Shown one piece after another: positions 16,408 through 24,057 of a DNA stretch of 49,610 nt (its first letter is position 1; the number at the start of each line of letters is the position of its first letter). This DNA comes from Nitrosomonadales bacterium. Lineage in GTDB: Bacteria; Pseudomonadota; Gammaproteobacteria; Burkholderiales; SG8-39. Position numbers and translations under genes: made by a program. The DNA lies in the NCBI GenBank assembly GCA_005240145.1, contig SBAS01000130.1, positions 1-49,610 on the forward strand. Reading direction: 5' to 3'. Below the pieces are notes generated by a model. The model saw only the letters and a list, made by a program, of their open reading frames with translations, searched no databases and was not told the DNA's origin.

Positions 16408-17952
16408 CTAGAGCTTGCGGCCGGCGTCTTTCCAGTAGCGCTCGCGCAACAGGCGCTTGTAGAGTTTGCCGGTCGGGTGGCGCGGCAGCTCGGCTTCGAA
16501 ATCGACCGATTTCGGGCATTTGACGTGCGACAGGTGGGCGCGGCACCAGGCGATCAGTTCCTCCGCCAGCGCCGGACCCGCCGCGGCCGGATCGGCGGGC
16601 TGCACCACGGCTTTCACCTCCTCGCCGAAATCCGCGTTCGGCACGCCGATCACGGCGACGTCGGTCACCTTGGGATGCGTCACGAGCAGGTTCTCGATTT
16701 CCTGCGGGTAGATGTTGACCCCGCCCGAGATGATCATGAAGTGCTTGCGGTCGGTGAGGTAGAGATAGCCCTCGCCGTCCACGTAGCCCACGTCGCCCAG
16801 CGTGGTCCAGCCTTGCATCGACTTGGAGGCCGCGGTTTTCTCCGCATCGTTGTGGTACTCGAATGCCGGCGCATTGGCGAAGTAGATCGTGCCGGTCTCC
16901 CCCGCGGGCCGCAGCGCGCCGCTTTCATCGTCGAGGATGCGGATTTCGCCCAGCAGCGCGCGGCCTACGGTGCCCTTGTGCGCCAGCCACTCGGCGGACG
17001 TGCAGGCGACGAAGCCGTTGCCCTCGGTGCCGGCGTAGTACTCGTAGAGCACCGGGCCCCACCAGCCGATCATTTCCTCCTTCACCTGCAGCGGGCACGG
17101 GGCGGCGGCGTGGATCGCCACGCGCAGGGAGGAAAGATCGTGCCGGCGCCGCGCCGCGGCCGGCATTTTCAGCATGCGCACGAACATGGTCGGCACCCAC
17201 TGGCTGTGCGTGACGCGATGCCGCTCGATGAGCGCGAGCGCTTCCTCCGCGTCGAAATGCTCCATGATCACGGCAGTGCCGCCGAAGCGCAGCACCGCCA
17301 TGTTGAAGCGCAGCGGCGCGGCGTGATAAAGCGGCGCCGGCGAGAGGTAGACGCAGTTCGCATCCAGCCCGTAGAGCTTGCTGGTGATGGCGGTGAGGCT
17401 GTTGGGTGCGTCGATCGCCTCGTCGAGCAGTTCGGTCTTGACGCCTTTTGGCCTGCCGGTGGTGCCCGAGGAATAGAGCATGTCGCGCCCGGCGCTTTCA
17501 TCCTTGATACGTACGGCCGGCTGCTTGCCGGCGGCAGTCTCCCAGGACTCGTGGCCGGGCAGCGTACCGCCCACCGAGTAGCGATGGCGCACCTGCGGGA
17601 CCTTCGTCAGCAGCTCGGCCGCCTGACCGGCGAGGCTCGCCGATACGATGAGGGCTTTCGCGCCGCAATCGCCAATGATGTACTCGGCCTCCTGCGGCGC
17701 GAGCCGCGAACTCATGGCGGTGTAGAACAGGCCCGCGCGCTGCGCGGCAAAGCAGATCTCCAGGTAGCGCGCGTTGTTGTCCATGAGCAAGGCGATCGCA
17801 TCGCCGCGCGTCAGGCCGAGCGCACGGAAAAGCTGCGCGCCCTGATTCGAGCGGGCTTCGAGTTCGCGGTAAGTCACCGTTTCGCCCGAGCGCGCCATGA
17901 CGAGCGCGGGCTTGTCCGGCGTACTGAGCGCGTGATGGCAGGGGTGGAGCAT
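16408..17952 (-). CDS. Acyl-CoA synthetase (AMP-forming)
   Basis: This is a 514-residue ANL-superfamily ligase. The P-loop reads YSSGTTGRPKGV, followed by the YYAGTEGN segment, the GDVGYVDGEGYLYLTDR hinge region and SGGVNIYPQEIE of the C-terminal domain. The catalytic Lys is expected in HPTGKLYKRLL. It activates a carboxylic acid to acyl-CoA with ATP. An upstream frame is open to 18297 but covers the preceding gene; the ATG at 17950-17952 overlaps its stop as TGATG. It ends an SDR / AcuI-like / ligase operon, so it most likely feeds a beta-oxidation-like route for the acid produced by the neighbouring oxidative genes. Confidence 0.93.
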   Translation of the reverse strand: MLHPCHHALSTPDKPALVMARSGETVTYRELEARSNQGAQLFRALGLTRGDAIALLMDNNARYLEICFAAQRAGLFYTAMSSRLAPQEAEYIIGDCGAKALIVSASLAGQAAELLTKVPQVRHRYSVGGTLPGHESWETAAGKQPAVRIKDESAGRDMLYSSGTTGRPKGVKTELLDEAIDAPNSLTAITSKLYGLDANCVYLSPAPLYHAAPLRFNMAVLRFGGTAVIMEHFDAEEALALIERHRVTHSQWVPTMFVRMLKMPAAARRRHDLSSLRVAIHAAAPCPLQVKEEMIGWWGPVLYEYYAGTEGNGFVACTSAEWLAHKGTVGRALLGEIRILDDESGALRPAGETGTIYFANAPAFEYHNDAEKTAASKSMQGWTTLGDVGYVDGEGYLYLTDRKHFMIISGGVNIYPQEIENLLVTHPKVTDVAVIGVPNADFGEEVKAVVQPADPAAAGPALAEELIAWCRAHLSHVKCPKSVDFEAELPRHPTGKLYKRLLRERYWKDAGRKL

Positions 17953-18932
17953 CAGCCGAGGGAAAAATCCACCACCTGCCGGCCCGCGACGCGCGCCGCG
18001 AGCAGTTCGTCGAAGGCCTGGTCCAGGTCGGCAAAGCGTATCTTGCGCGCGATGCGATCGAGGTGCCCTGGCTTCAAGTCGCCCGCCAATCTTCCCCAGA
18101 GCATTGTCATGCGCTCGATGGGATTGTTGACGTTGACGCCGAGCAGCCGCACACCGCGCAGGATAAAGGGCAGGACGTTGCCGGCGAATTCTGCACCCGC
18201 CGCGTTGCCGAAGGAGGCGATGACCCCGTCGCGCTGCATGCTGCGCGCAAGCCACGACATCTGTGCGCCGCCGACGGAATCGAGCGCGCCTGCCCAAAGA
18301 GGGTTCTCCAGCGCCCGCCCGGCGTCTGCAATCGCGTTCCTGCCGATGACTTCCTTCGCACCCAGGCCCTTCAGATACTCCGCCTGCTCCGCCTTGCCGC
18401 TCATCGCCACGACGTGGTAGCCGCGGCCGGCGAGGATGTCGATGGCGATGCTCGCCACGCCGCCGGTGGCCCCGTTTACCAGCACCTTGCCCTTCGCGGG
18501 CGCAAGGCCGTTCAATTCCATCAGGTCGATCGCGTGCGCCGCGGTGTGCCCCGCCACGCCCAGCGCGCTTGCCTCGAAAAGGCTCATGCCCGCAGGCAGC
18601 GGAATTACCCAGTCAGCTGGAAAGCGCCCGAACTCGGCGTAACCGCCGTCGTGGTCGGCGCCCAGGCCGAAGCTGTGCACGATGACCGCATCACCGGATT
18701 TGAAGCGCGGGTCGGCGGATTGCTCGACCTTCCCGGCAAGGTCGATGCCGGCCACGAGCGGAAACTTGAGCGCGATCTTCGCCTTGCCTCGTGCGGTCAG
18801 CGCGTCCTTGTAGTTGACGCTGGCGTAGGCGATGCGCACCACGACGTTGCCTGAGTCCAATTCATCGCGCGACATGGTGTCGATGCGTCCGGCACCGAAC
18901 CTGCCGCCTGCGTGAACGCGGTAAGCCTTCAA
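17952..18932 (-). CDS. NADPH-dependent enoyl/acrylyl-CoA reductase-like MDR (YhdH/AcuI family)
   Basis: This is a 326-residue zinc-free medium-chain reductase. SVNYKDALTARGK followed by PLVAGIDLAGKV is the YhdH/AcuI hallmark, and the Rossmann loop is VNGATGGVASIA. AcuI enzymes reduce acrylyl-CoA to propionyl-CoA with NADPH; broader enoyl reductases occur in the family. No ATG fits. The TTG at 18930-18932 gives the normal N-terminus (LKAYRVHAGG) and overlaps the SDR stop as TTGA, so I take it. Longer open frames upstream lie over the SDR gene and are shadow. With the acyl-CoA synthetase downstream it would handle a short or branched enoyl-CoA (inference). Confidence 0.88.
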   Translation of the reverse strand: MKAYRVHAGGRFGAGRIDTMSRDELDSGNVVVRIAYASVNYKDALTARGKAKIALKFPLVAGIDLAGKVEQSADPRFKSGDAVIVHSFGLGADHDGGYAEFGRFPADWVIPLPAGMSLFEASALGVAGHTAAHAIDLMELNGLAPAKGKVLVNGATGGVASIAIDILAGRGYHVVAMSGKAEQAEYLKGLGAKEVIGRNAIADAGRALENPLWAGALDSVGGAQMSWLARSMQRDGVIASFGNAAGAEFAGNVLPFILRGVRLLGVNVNNPIERMTMLWGRLAGDLKPGHLDRIARKIRFADLDQAFDELLAARVAGRQVVDFSLG

Positions 18933-19696
18933 ACGACGGTGACGCCGCCGTCGGCGACGATGACCTGGCCGGTGATGAACGCGGCCGCTTCGGAGGCGAG
19001 GAACACCGCGATGCCGCCGATGTCGCGCGGCACGCCGAGGCGGCGCAGCGGCGTGGAGTCCTCCCGCGCCTTGCGCCGTGCCGCGTCCTCCCACAGCGCC
19101 TTGGCGAAGTCCGTCTTGATCAGGCCGGGCGCAATGGCGTTGACGCGCACGTTCTTCGGCCCCCATTCCGCGGCAAGGTTGCGCACCAGATGGTGGTCGG
19201 CCGCCTTCGACATGCCGTAGGCGCCGATCACCGTGTTCGCCCTGATGCCGCCAATGGAGCCCACCGTGACGAAACTGCCGCCGCCGCGTTCGGCCATGCC
19301 CGGCAGGGTCAGCGCGGCAAACCAGAGCACGCTCTTCACGTTATTGAGGAAGACCTTGTCGAAAGCCTCATCCGGAATCTCGGTCAGCGGCCCGTAATAC
19401 GGATTCACGGCCGCGTTGGCGATGGCGATGTCGACGCGGCCCCATTTGGCGAGCGTCTTTTCCACCAGCGCCCTGAGTTCCTCCTTGCGCGAAACGTTGC
19501 AGGGCTGCGCGAGTACTTCAAAGCCTTGTTTTTCGAATTCCGCGCGCGTTGCGTCACATGCTTCAACCTTGCGGCTCGAGACGACGACTTTGCAGCCGGC
19601 CCAGGCCAGCTCCTCGGCCATCGACTTGCCGATCCCGCGCGTCGAACCGGTGATGATTGCCACTTTGCCGGTCAAATCAAACAAGGACTTGGACAT
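18929..19696 (-). CDS. Short-chain dehydrogenase/reductase (SDR)
   Basis: This is a 255-residue classical SDR. TGSTRGIG near residue 16 binds the cofactor, the Ser is in VGSIGG, and YGMSK supplies Tyr and Lys. The C-terminus GQVIVADGGVTVV is typical. SSRK after the second strand suggests NADP(H). NAAV replaces the usual NNAG. It is the first gene of the leftward operon with the AcuI-like reductase and acyl-CoA synthetase, divergent from the IclR regulator 107 bases away, which probably controls it. Confidence 0.92.
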   Translation of the reverse strand: MSKSLFDLTGKVAIITGSTRGIGKSMAEELAWAGCKVVVSSRKVEACDATRAEFEKQGFEVLAQPCNVSRKEELRALVEKTLAKWGRVDIAIANAAVNPYYGPLTEIPDEAFDKVFLNNVKSVLWFAALTLPGMAERGGGSFVTVGSIGGIRANTVIGAYGMSKAADHHLVRNLAAEWGPKNVRVNAIAPGLIKTDFAKALWEDAARRKAREDSTPLRRLGVPRDIGGIAVFLASEAAAFITGQVIVADGGVTVV

Positions 19697-19731
19697 GGTT
19701 GTTCCGATATGTGAAAATAAGTACGACTAAG

Positions 19732-19761
19732 TTGACATGCCGTACCTGCGGATGGAATATC
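19732..19761 (+). promoter_or_regulatory. Candidate promoter for the iclR gene
   Basis: A perfect TTGACA at 19732-19737 is followed after 18 bases by AATATC (19756-19761), a weak -10 hexamer. The region lies in the 107-base gap between the divergent SDR and IclR genes, 43 bases before the IclR ATG. No clear operator dyad is seen in this gap. Confidence 0.35.
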
Positions 19762-19803
19762 GAAATGCGAAACATCCTGCAGGTCCCATCAAGGAGCCGT
19801 TCC

Positions 19804-20628
19804 ATGGGCGCTTCCGAGCCTACCGCATCCCTTTCCCCTCTCGCCGGCCCCTACAGCTACGAGCACGAAGGCGACCGCCAGTTCGCGACCACGCTTGCGC
19901 GGGGGCTGGAAGTGCTGCGCTGCTTCACGCCCCTCGAACCGATGCTCGGCAACAAGGAAATCTCAGTGCGCACCGGACTGCCCAAGCCGACCGTTTCCCG
20001 CCTTACCTACACGCTCACCAAGCTGGGCTACCTGCGGCACAACCTGCGCATGGGCAAGTACCAGCTCGGCTCGGCGGTGCTCTCGATCGGCTACCCGCTC
20101 CTCGCCTCGATGAGCATACGCCAGATCGCGCGCCCGTTCATGAAGGAACTCGCCGACTACTGCAATGGCGCGGTGAGCATGGGAATCCGCGACCGCCTGA
20201 ACATCGTCTTCGTCGAAACCTGCCGCAGCGGCAACCTCACCACGCTCCCCGACATCGGCACCTCGGTACCCATCGCCCAGTCGGTCATCGGCCACGCCTT
20301 CCTCTACGCCTGCACGCCGCCCGAGCGCGAGTCGGTGCTCAACCAGATGAAGGTGAAGGATCCAGAGTCGCTGCGAAAGTACAGGGCAAACATCGACAGG
20401 AGCCTGGAGGACATCCGCCGCAAGGGCTTCTGCCTCACGAACGGCGAGCTGCGGCGCGAGGTGCACGGCGTCGGCGCGCCGATGCGGCGGCACCTGGACG
20501 GCGAAATCCTGACTTTCAACTGCGGCATACCCTCGTTCGGCGTCAAGAAAGGCCAGCTCGAGGACGACATCGGCCCGCGCCTGGTGGCGATGGTGCGCAA
20601 CATCGAAGCCGCGATAGGGATTCACTGA
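19804..20628 (+). CDS. IclR-family transcriptional regulator
   Basis: This is a 274-residue regulator. The winged helix-turn-helix covers about residues 30-85 (LARGLEVLRCF, then KEISVRTGLPKPTVSRLTYTL). The C-terminal IclR effector domain follows, with its typical PDIGTSVPIAQSVIGHA and KGFCLTNGELRREVHGVGAP segments. The frame is open upstream, but AAGGAG at 19791-19796 is seven bases before the ATG at 19804. It is divergent from the SDR/AcuI/ligase operon and its stop overlaps the convergent hydrolase gene by seven bases. IclR proteins commonly respond to aromatic or short organic acids; here the likely targets are its divergent operon and possibly the dyad at 21908. Confidence 0.93.
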   Translation: MGASEPTASLSPLAGPYSYEHEGDRQFATTLARGLEVLRCFTPLEPMLGNKEISVRTGLPKPTVSRLTYTLTKLGYLRHNLRMGKYQLGSAVLSIGYPLLASMSIRQIARPFMKELADYCNGAVSMGIRDRLNIVFVETCRSGNLTTLPDIGTSVPIAQSVIGHAFLYACTPPERESVLNQMKVKDPESLRKYRANIDRSLEDIRRKGFCLTNGELRREVHGVGAPMRRHLDGEILTFNCGIPSFGVKKGQLEDDIGPRLVAMVRNIEAAIGIH

Positions 20629-21887
20629 GCCTTGGTTTCCGACTCACGCGCAGCGGCGCCATAAATGCCGCGCGACATGGTCGAGGCAGCCCCCTCCTTC
20701 AGCGCGCGGTAGACCGCGGCGCGCGCGGCATGCACCTCGCGGCTCGCCGGCTCCGCGTCGGCCGCCCAGTCAACCAGGTGCGCCGCGAGACGTGCGTCGC
20801 CGGCGGCGAGCAGTGCGCGGCCGCGCTCCAGCAGCCGCTCGATGCCGCCGGCTAGCGCAGCGAGTTCCCGTGCCAGCGCGCGCCGCGGCGCCGGTTTCAG
20901 TTCGCTCGGCACGCCGCTGTGCCAGCCGCCGAAGCAGCGCCACAGGTTGCGCACGATGAATTCCGGCTCGTCGTACACGGGCCTCAGGTAGGGCTTGGCC
21001 TCCAGCGCCGGCGGCGGGCGCACCTCCTCGAGGATTTCGTAGAGCGTTGCGCCGGCGTTGAGGCGCTCCAGCGTCTGCTCCACCAGCGACTCCAGGTAAG
21101 CCGCGGTGTCGAGCAGCGCCGCCTGCACGCGCGCCGCCCCCGCAATGGGCAACCCATGTCCCGGCAGGAGCAGTTCGGGCCGAAGCGCCGCCATGTTGCG
21201 CAGCGCGGCCGCCCATTCCACGGCGTAGCGCTGCACCTTCTGCGGATTGCCGGCATTGGGCGCCGCCCAGATGAACAGGTCGCCCGTGCACAGCGTTTTC
21301 GTCTCGGGCAGGAAAACCCAGGTGTGATCGTCGGTTTCGCCCTTGGCGTGGTGCAGCTGGAAGCGTGTGCCGCCGAGCGAAAATTCGAGCGCATCGGCGT
21401 AGACCTCGGTCGGCGCCTGGAACTCCACCGGCCACTGCGTCTCAAACCCGAACTGGCGCGTGTTGATGATCGAGTTGTAGCCCGCGGTGCGGACGTAGCG
21501 CTGCATCCGCGGCAGGACATTGGCGTGGCCGACGATGCGCGGCGGCTGCCAGCGGCGCTCGCGTGCCTCGGCAAGGAACGGCGGCAGGCCGTAGGCGTGA
21601 TCGACATGGCCGTGCGTGTAGACCGCCGTATGCACGCGCTCGCCGTTCCAGTGGCGCACCGCGTCGAAGCTGAGCTTGTGCGCGGCCGGATGGAACGAAC
21701 CGGTATCGACCAGCACCAGACCCTCCGCGGTCTTCACCGCGGTGACATTGACGAAGGCCTTGAAGAACGCGATGCCGGGCGCAAGTTCCTCCAGCAGCCT
21801 GGGACCAGAAAAAGGGTGGTATTCCGCCTGCGTGGTGCTCGCTTCCCCGCTCCACAGCCGATCGGTTCGCTGCAACAATTCGGACAT
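20622..21887 (-). CDS. Metallo-beta-lactamase-fold hydrolase, alkylsulfatase-like
   Basis: This is a 421-residue MBL-fold enzyme. THGHVDHAYG supplies zinc ligands (His92, His94, Asp96, His97), CTGDLFIW gives the bridging Asp, and LLPGHG a further His. After the core (about residue 245) a helical segment resembles the alkylsulfatase dimerisation domain. The SCP2-like C-terminal domain of the 7674 gene is absent, which makes this a shorter relative. No export signal is seen. It stands alone, convergent with iclR and divergent from the TctC-racemase operon. Sulfate-ester hydrolysis is plausible but other esters or lactones are possible. Confidence 0.85.
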   Translation of the reverse strand: MSELLQRTDRLWSGEASTTQAEYHPFSGPRLLEELAPGIAFFKAFVNVTAVKTAEGLVLVDTGSFHPAAHKLSFDAVRHWNGERVHTAVYTHGHVDHAYGLPPFLAEARERRWQPPRIVGHANVLPRMQRYVRTAGYNSIINTRQFGFETQWPVEFQAPTEVYADALEFSLGGTRFQLHHAKGETDDHTWVFLPETKTLCTGDLFIWAAPNAGNPQKVQRYAVEWAAALRNMAALRPELLLPGHGLPIAGAARVQAALLDTAAYLESLVEQTLERLNAGATLYEILEEVRPPPALEAKPYLRPVYDEPEFIVRNLWRCFGGWHSGVPSELKPAPRRALARELAALAGGIERLLERGRALLAAGDARLAAHLVDWAADAEPASREVHAARAAVYRALKEGAASTMSRGIYGAAARESETKAQ

Positions 21888-21907
21888 GGCTGGTTCCCGT
21901 GAGGAAT

Positions 21908-21922
21908 GTCTACGAGGTAGAC
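21908..21922. promoter_or_regulatory. Perfect dyad, candidate operator
   Basis: GTCTAC and GTAGAC flank a 3-base spacer (GAG) to make a perfect 15-base dyad. It lies in the 57-base gap between the divergent MBL hydrolase and TctC genes, 23 bases before the TctC GTG. Size and placement suit an IclR-type dimer site, and an iclR gene is one gene away. This is a proposal from symmetry only. Confidence 0.5.
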
Positions 21923-21944
21923 TTTACGCGGGAGGAGGTACCTA

Positions 21945-22907
21945 GTGAACAAAATTCTGCTTTCATTTGGCGCGCTTGCGATCGCGGTGAGCGCGCACGC
22001 GCAGCAATTCCCGATACCCGGCAAGACGGTGCGCATGGTCGTGCCATTTCCGCCGGGGGGCCAGACCGACATCCAGGCGCGCGCCATCGCGCAGAAAATG
22101 GCCGCGACGCTCGGCAACCCGGTGATCGTAGAGAACAAACCCGGCGGCTCGACCGTGATCGGCGCCCGCGAAGTGCAGAAGGCGGCGCCGGACGGCCACA
22201 CCCTGCTCTACACCATCGCGACCCATGTGCAGAATCCGCACCTGTTCAAGACCCCGCCGTGGGACCCGTTCAAGGACTTCACGCCGATCACTGCGGGGGC
22301 GAAATCGGCGACCGTGCTCACCGCACACGTTTCAATGCCCTTCAGCGACGTGAAGGGCCTTATCGACTACGCCAAGGCGAATCCGGGCAAGCTCAACTTC
22401 GCGTCCTTCGGCGCAGGCTCGAGTTCGCACCTGAACGGCGAGAAGTTCAAGCGACTCGCGGGCATCGACATCGTGCACGTGCCTTACAAGGGCAGCGGCG
22501 ATGCGATGAGGGACCATCTCTCCGGTGTGGCGCAGTTGTTTTTTGACGGCCCGACTACCGCCATCTCCAACACGAAAAGCGGCAGGGTGAAGATGCTCGC
22601 CGCGGCCGCGGAGACGCGCTATGCAGCGATGCCCGACCTACCGACAATGCGCGAGTTGGGCTACGACGTCGGCTACTGGGGCTACCTCTGGTTCTGGGGT
22701 CCGGCCGACATGCCGCGCGGCGTCATCGATGCGGTCTACCGCCACCTCGCGTTCGCGATCAAGCACCCGGAGATCGTCAAGCTGTTCGCCGAGGGGGGCT
22801 CCGAAGCCTCGGGCATGCCGCCAGCGGAAATGGCCCGGACTGCGAAGGAGCTCTCCGAGCGCTGGGGCGCGGTGATCCGCGAGGTCGGCGTCAAGCTCGA
22901 CCAGTAG
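21945..22907 (+). CDS. TctC/Bug-family solute-binding protein
   Basis: This is a 320-residue periplasmic binding protein, the third of its family in the window. A short Sec signal runs MNKILLSFGALAIAVSAHAQ. VPFPPGGQTD, VIENKPGGST and APDGHTLLY are the Bug motifs, followed by GKLNFASFGAGSSSH. The start is GTG, preceded by GGGAGGAGG. Five bases separate it from the racemase gene. No TctA/B membrane genes accompany it. It probably binds a carboxylate that the downstream CoA enzymes process (inference from context). Confidence 0.92.
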   Translation: MNKILLSFGALAIAVSAHAQQFPIPGKTVRMVVPFPPGGQTDIQARAIAQKMAATLGNPVIVENKPGGSTVIGAREVQKAAPDGHTLLYTIATHVQNPHLFKTPPWDPFKDFTPITAGAKSATVLTAHVSMPFSDVKGLIDYAKANPGKLNFASFGAGSSSHLNGEKFKRLAGIDIVHVPYKGSGDAMRDHLSGVAQLFFDGPTTAISNTKSGRVKMLAAAAETRYAAMPDLPTMRELGYDVGYWGYLWFWGPADMPRGVIDAVYRHLAFAIKHPEIVKLFAEGGSEASGMPPAEMARTAKELSERWGAVIREVGVKLDQ

Positions 22908-22911
22908 CGCC

Positions 22912-24057
22912 ATGGGACCGCTCGCCGGACTGAAGATTCTGGAATTCGAAGCGATCGGGCCCGGACCGTTCTGCGGCATGATGCTCGCCGATATGGGCGC
23001 CGACGTGCTGCTCATCGACCGGCAGGGCGAATTCGGGCTGGGATTGGGAAGGGATCGCTGGTTCGAAGTCATGCTGCGCGGCCGGCGCTCGGCGACACTG
23101 GACCTGAAGTCGAAGGACGGCGTCGCAGCCGCGCTGCAGCTCGCAAGCAAGGCCGACGCGCTCATCGAGGGCTTCCGCCCCGGGGTCATGGAGCGCCTTG
23201 GCCTCGGGCCCGATGCGCTGCTGAAGAAAAATCCGAAGCTGGTCTATGGCCGCATGACCGGTTGGGGCCAGGACGGGCCGCTCAGCACCCGCGCGGGCCA
23301 CGACATCAATTACATCGCGTTGACCGGCGTGCTGCATGCCGTCGGCCGCGCCGGTGCCGCGCCGGTGCCGCCGCTGAACCTCATCGGCGATTTCGGCGGC
23401 GGCGGCATGCTGCTCGCCTTCGGCATCGCCTGCGGACTGCTCGAGGCGCAGCGCTCGGGCAAAGGCCAGGTGGTGGACGCGGCGATGGTGGACGGCGCAT
23501 CGCTCCTCGCGGCGATGTTCTCGGGCATGCTCGCGGCGAAGCGCTGGAGCGAGACGCGCGGCGAGAACATACTCGACAGCGGCGCGCCCTGGTACGACGT
23601 CTACGCAACCAAGGATGGCAAGTACGTCTCGATAGGTTCCATCGAAGCAAAATTCTATGAGGATTTGCTTCAGCGTCTTGGTCTGCAGGGGAAAGACCTG
23701 CCGAAGCAACACGACCGCAAGGGCTGGCCAGCCCTGAGGACACTGTTCTCGGACCGATTCAGGCAGAAAACTCGCGACGAATGGTGCACGGTGTTCGAGG
23801 GTTCGGACGCTTGCTTTGCGCCGGTGCTGACCTTTTCCGAAGCACGCGCGCATCCGCACAATATCCAGCGGCGCGGTTTCGTCGACTCGGGCGGCGTGCC
23901 GCAGCCCGCGCCGGCACCACGGTTTTCGCGCACGCCGGGATCGATTCGCGCCGCAGCGCCAGAGCGCGGCGCGGGCGGCAAAGACGCGCTATCGGACTGG
24001 GGATTTTCAGCAACGGAAGTTTCCCTCCTCGAGCAGCGGGGCTTGGGTTTCAAATGA
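22912..24057 (+). CDS. Alpha-methylacyl-CoA racemase-like family III enzyme
   Basis: This is a 381-residue CaiB/BaiF-family protein. The segments GFRPGVMERLGLGP, YGRMTGWGQDGP and GHDINYIALTG match alpha-methylacyl-CoA racemases. His130, Asp160 (in LIGDFGGGG) and Glu245 (in GSIEAKFYE) align with His126, Asp156 and Glu241 of the mycobacterial racemase with a constant offset of four, which is strong support. The enzyme epimerises (2R)- and (2S)-2-methylacyl-CoA so that branched chains can enter beta-oxidation. It precedes a second family III protein by an ATGA overlap. Its presence points to a methyl-branched substrate for the region. Confidence 0.9.
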   Translation: MGPLAGLKILEFEAIGPGPFCGMMLADMGADVLLIDRQGEFGLGLGRDRWFEVMLRGRRSATLDLKSKDGVAAALQLASKADALIEGFRPGVMERLGLGPDALLKKNPKLVYGRMTGWGQDGPLSTRAGHDINYIALTGVLHAVGRAGAAPVPPLNLIGDFGGGGMLLAFGIACGLLEAQRSGKGQVVDAAMVDGASLLAAMFSGMLAAKRWSETRGENILDSGAPWYDVYATKDGKYVSIGSIEAKFYEDLLQRLGLQGKDLPKQHDRKGWPALRTLFSDRFRQKTRDEWCTVFEGSDACFAPVLTFSEARAHPHNIQRRGFVDSGGVPQPAPAPRFSRTPGSIRAAAPERGAGGKDALSDWGFSATEVSLLEQRGLGFK

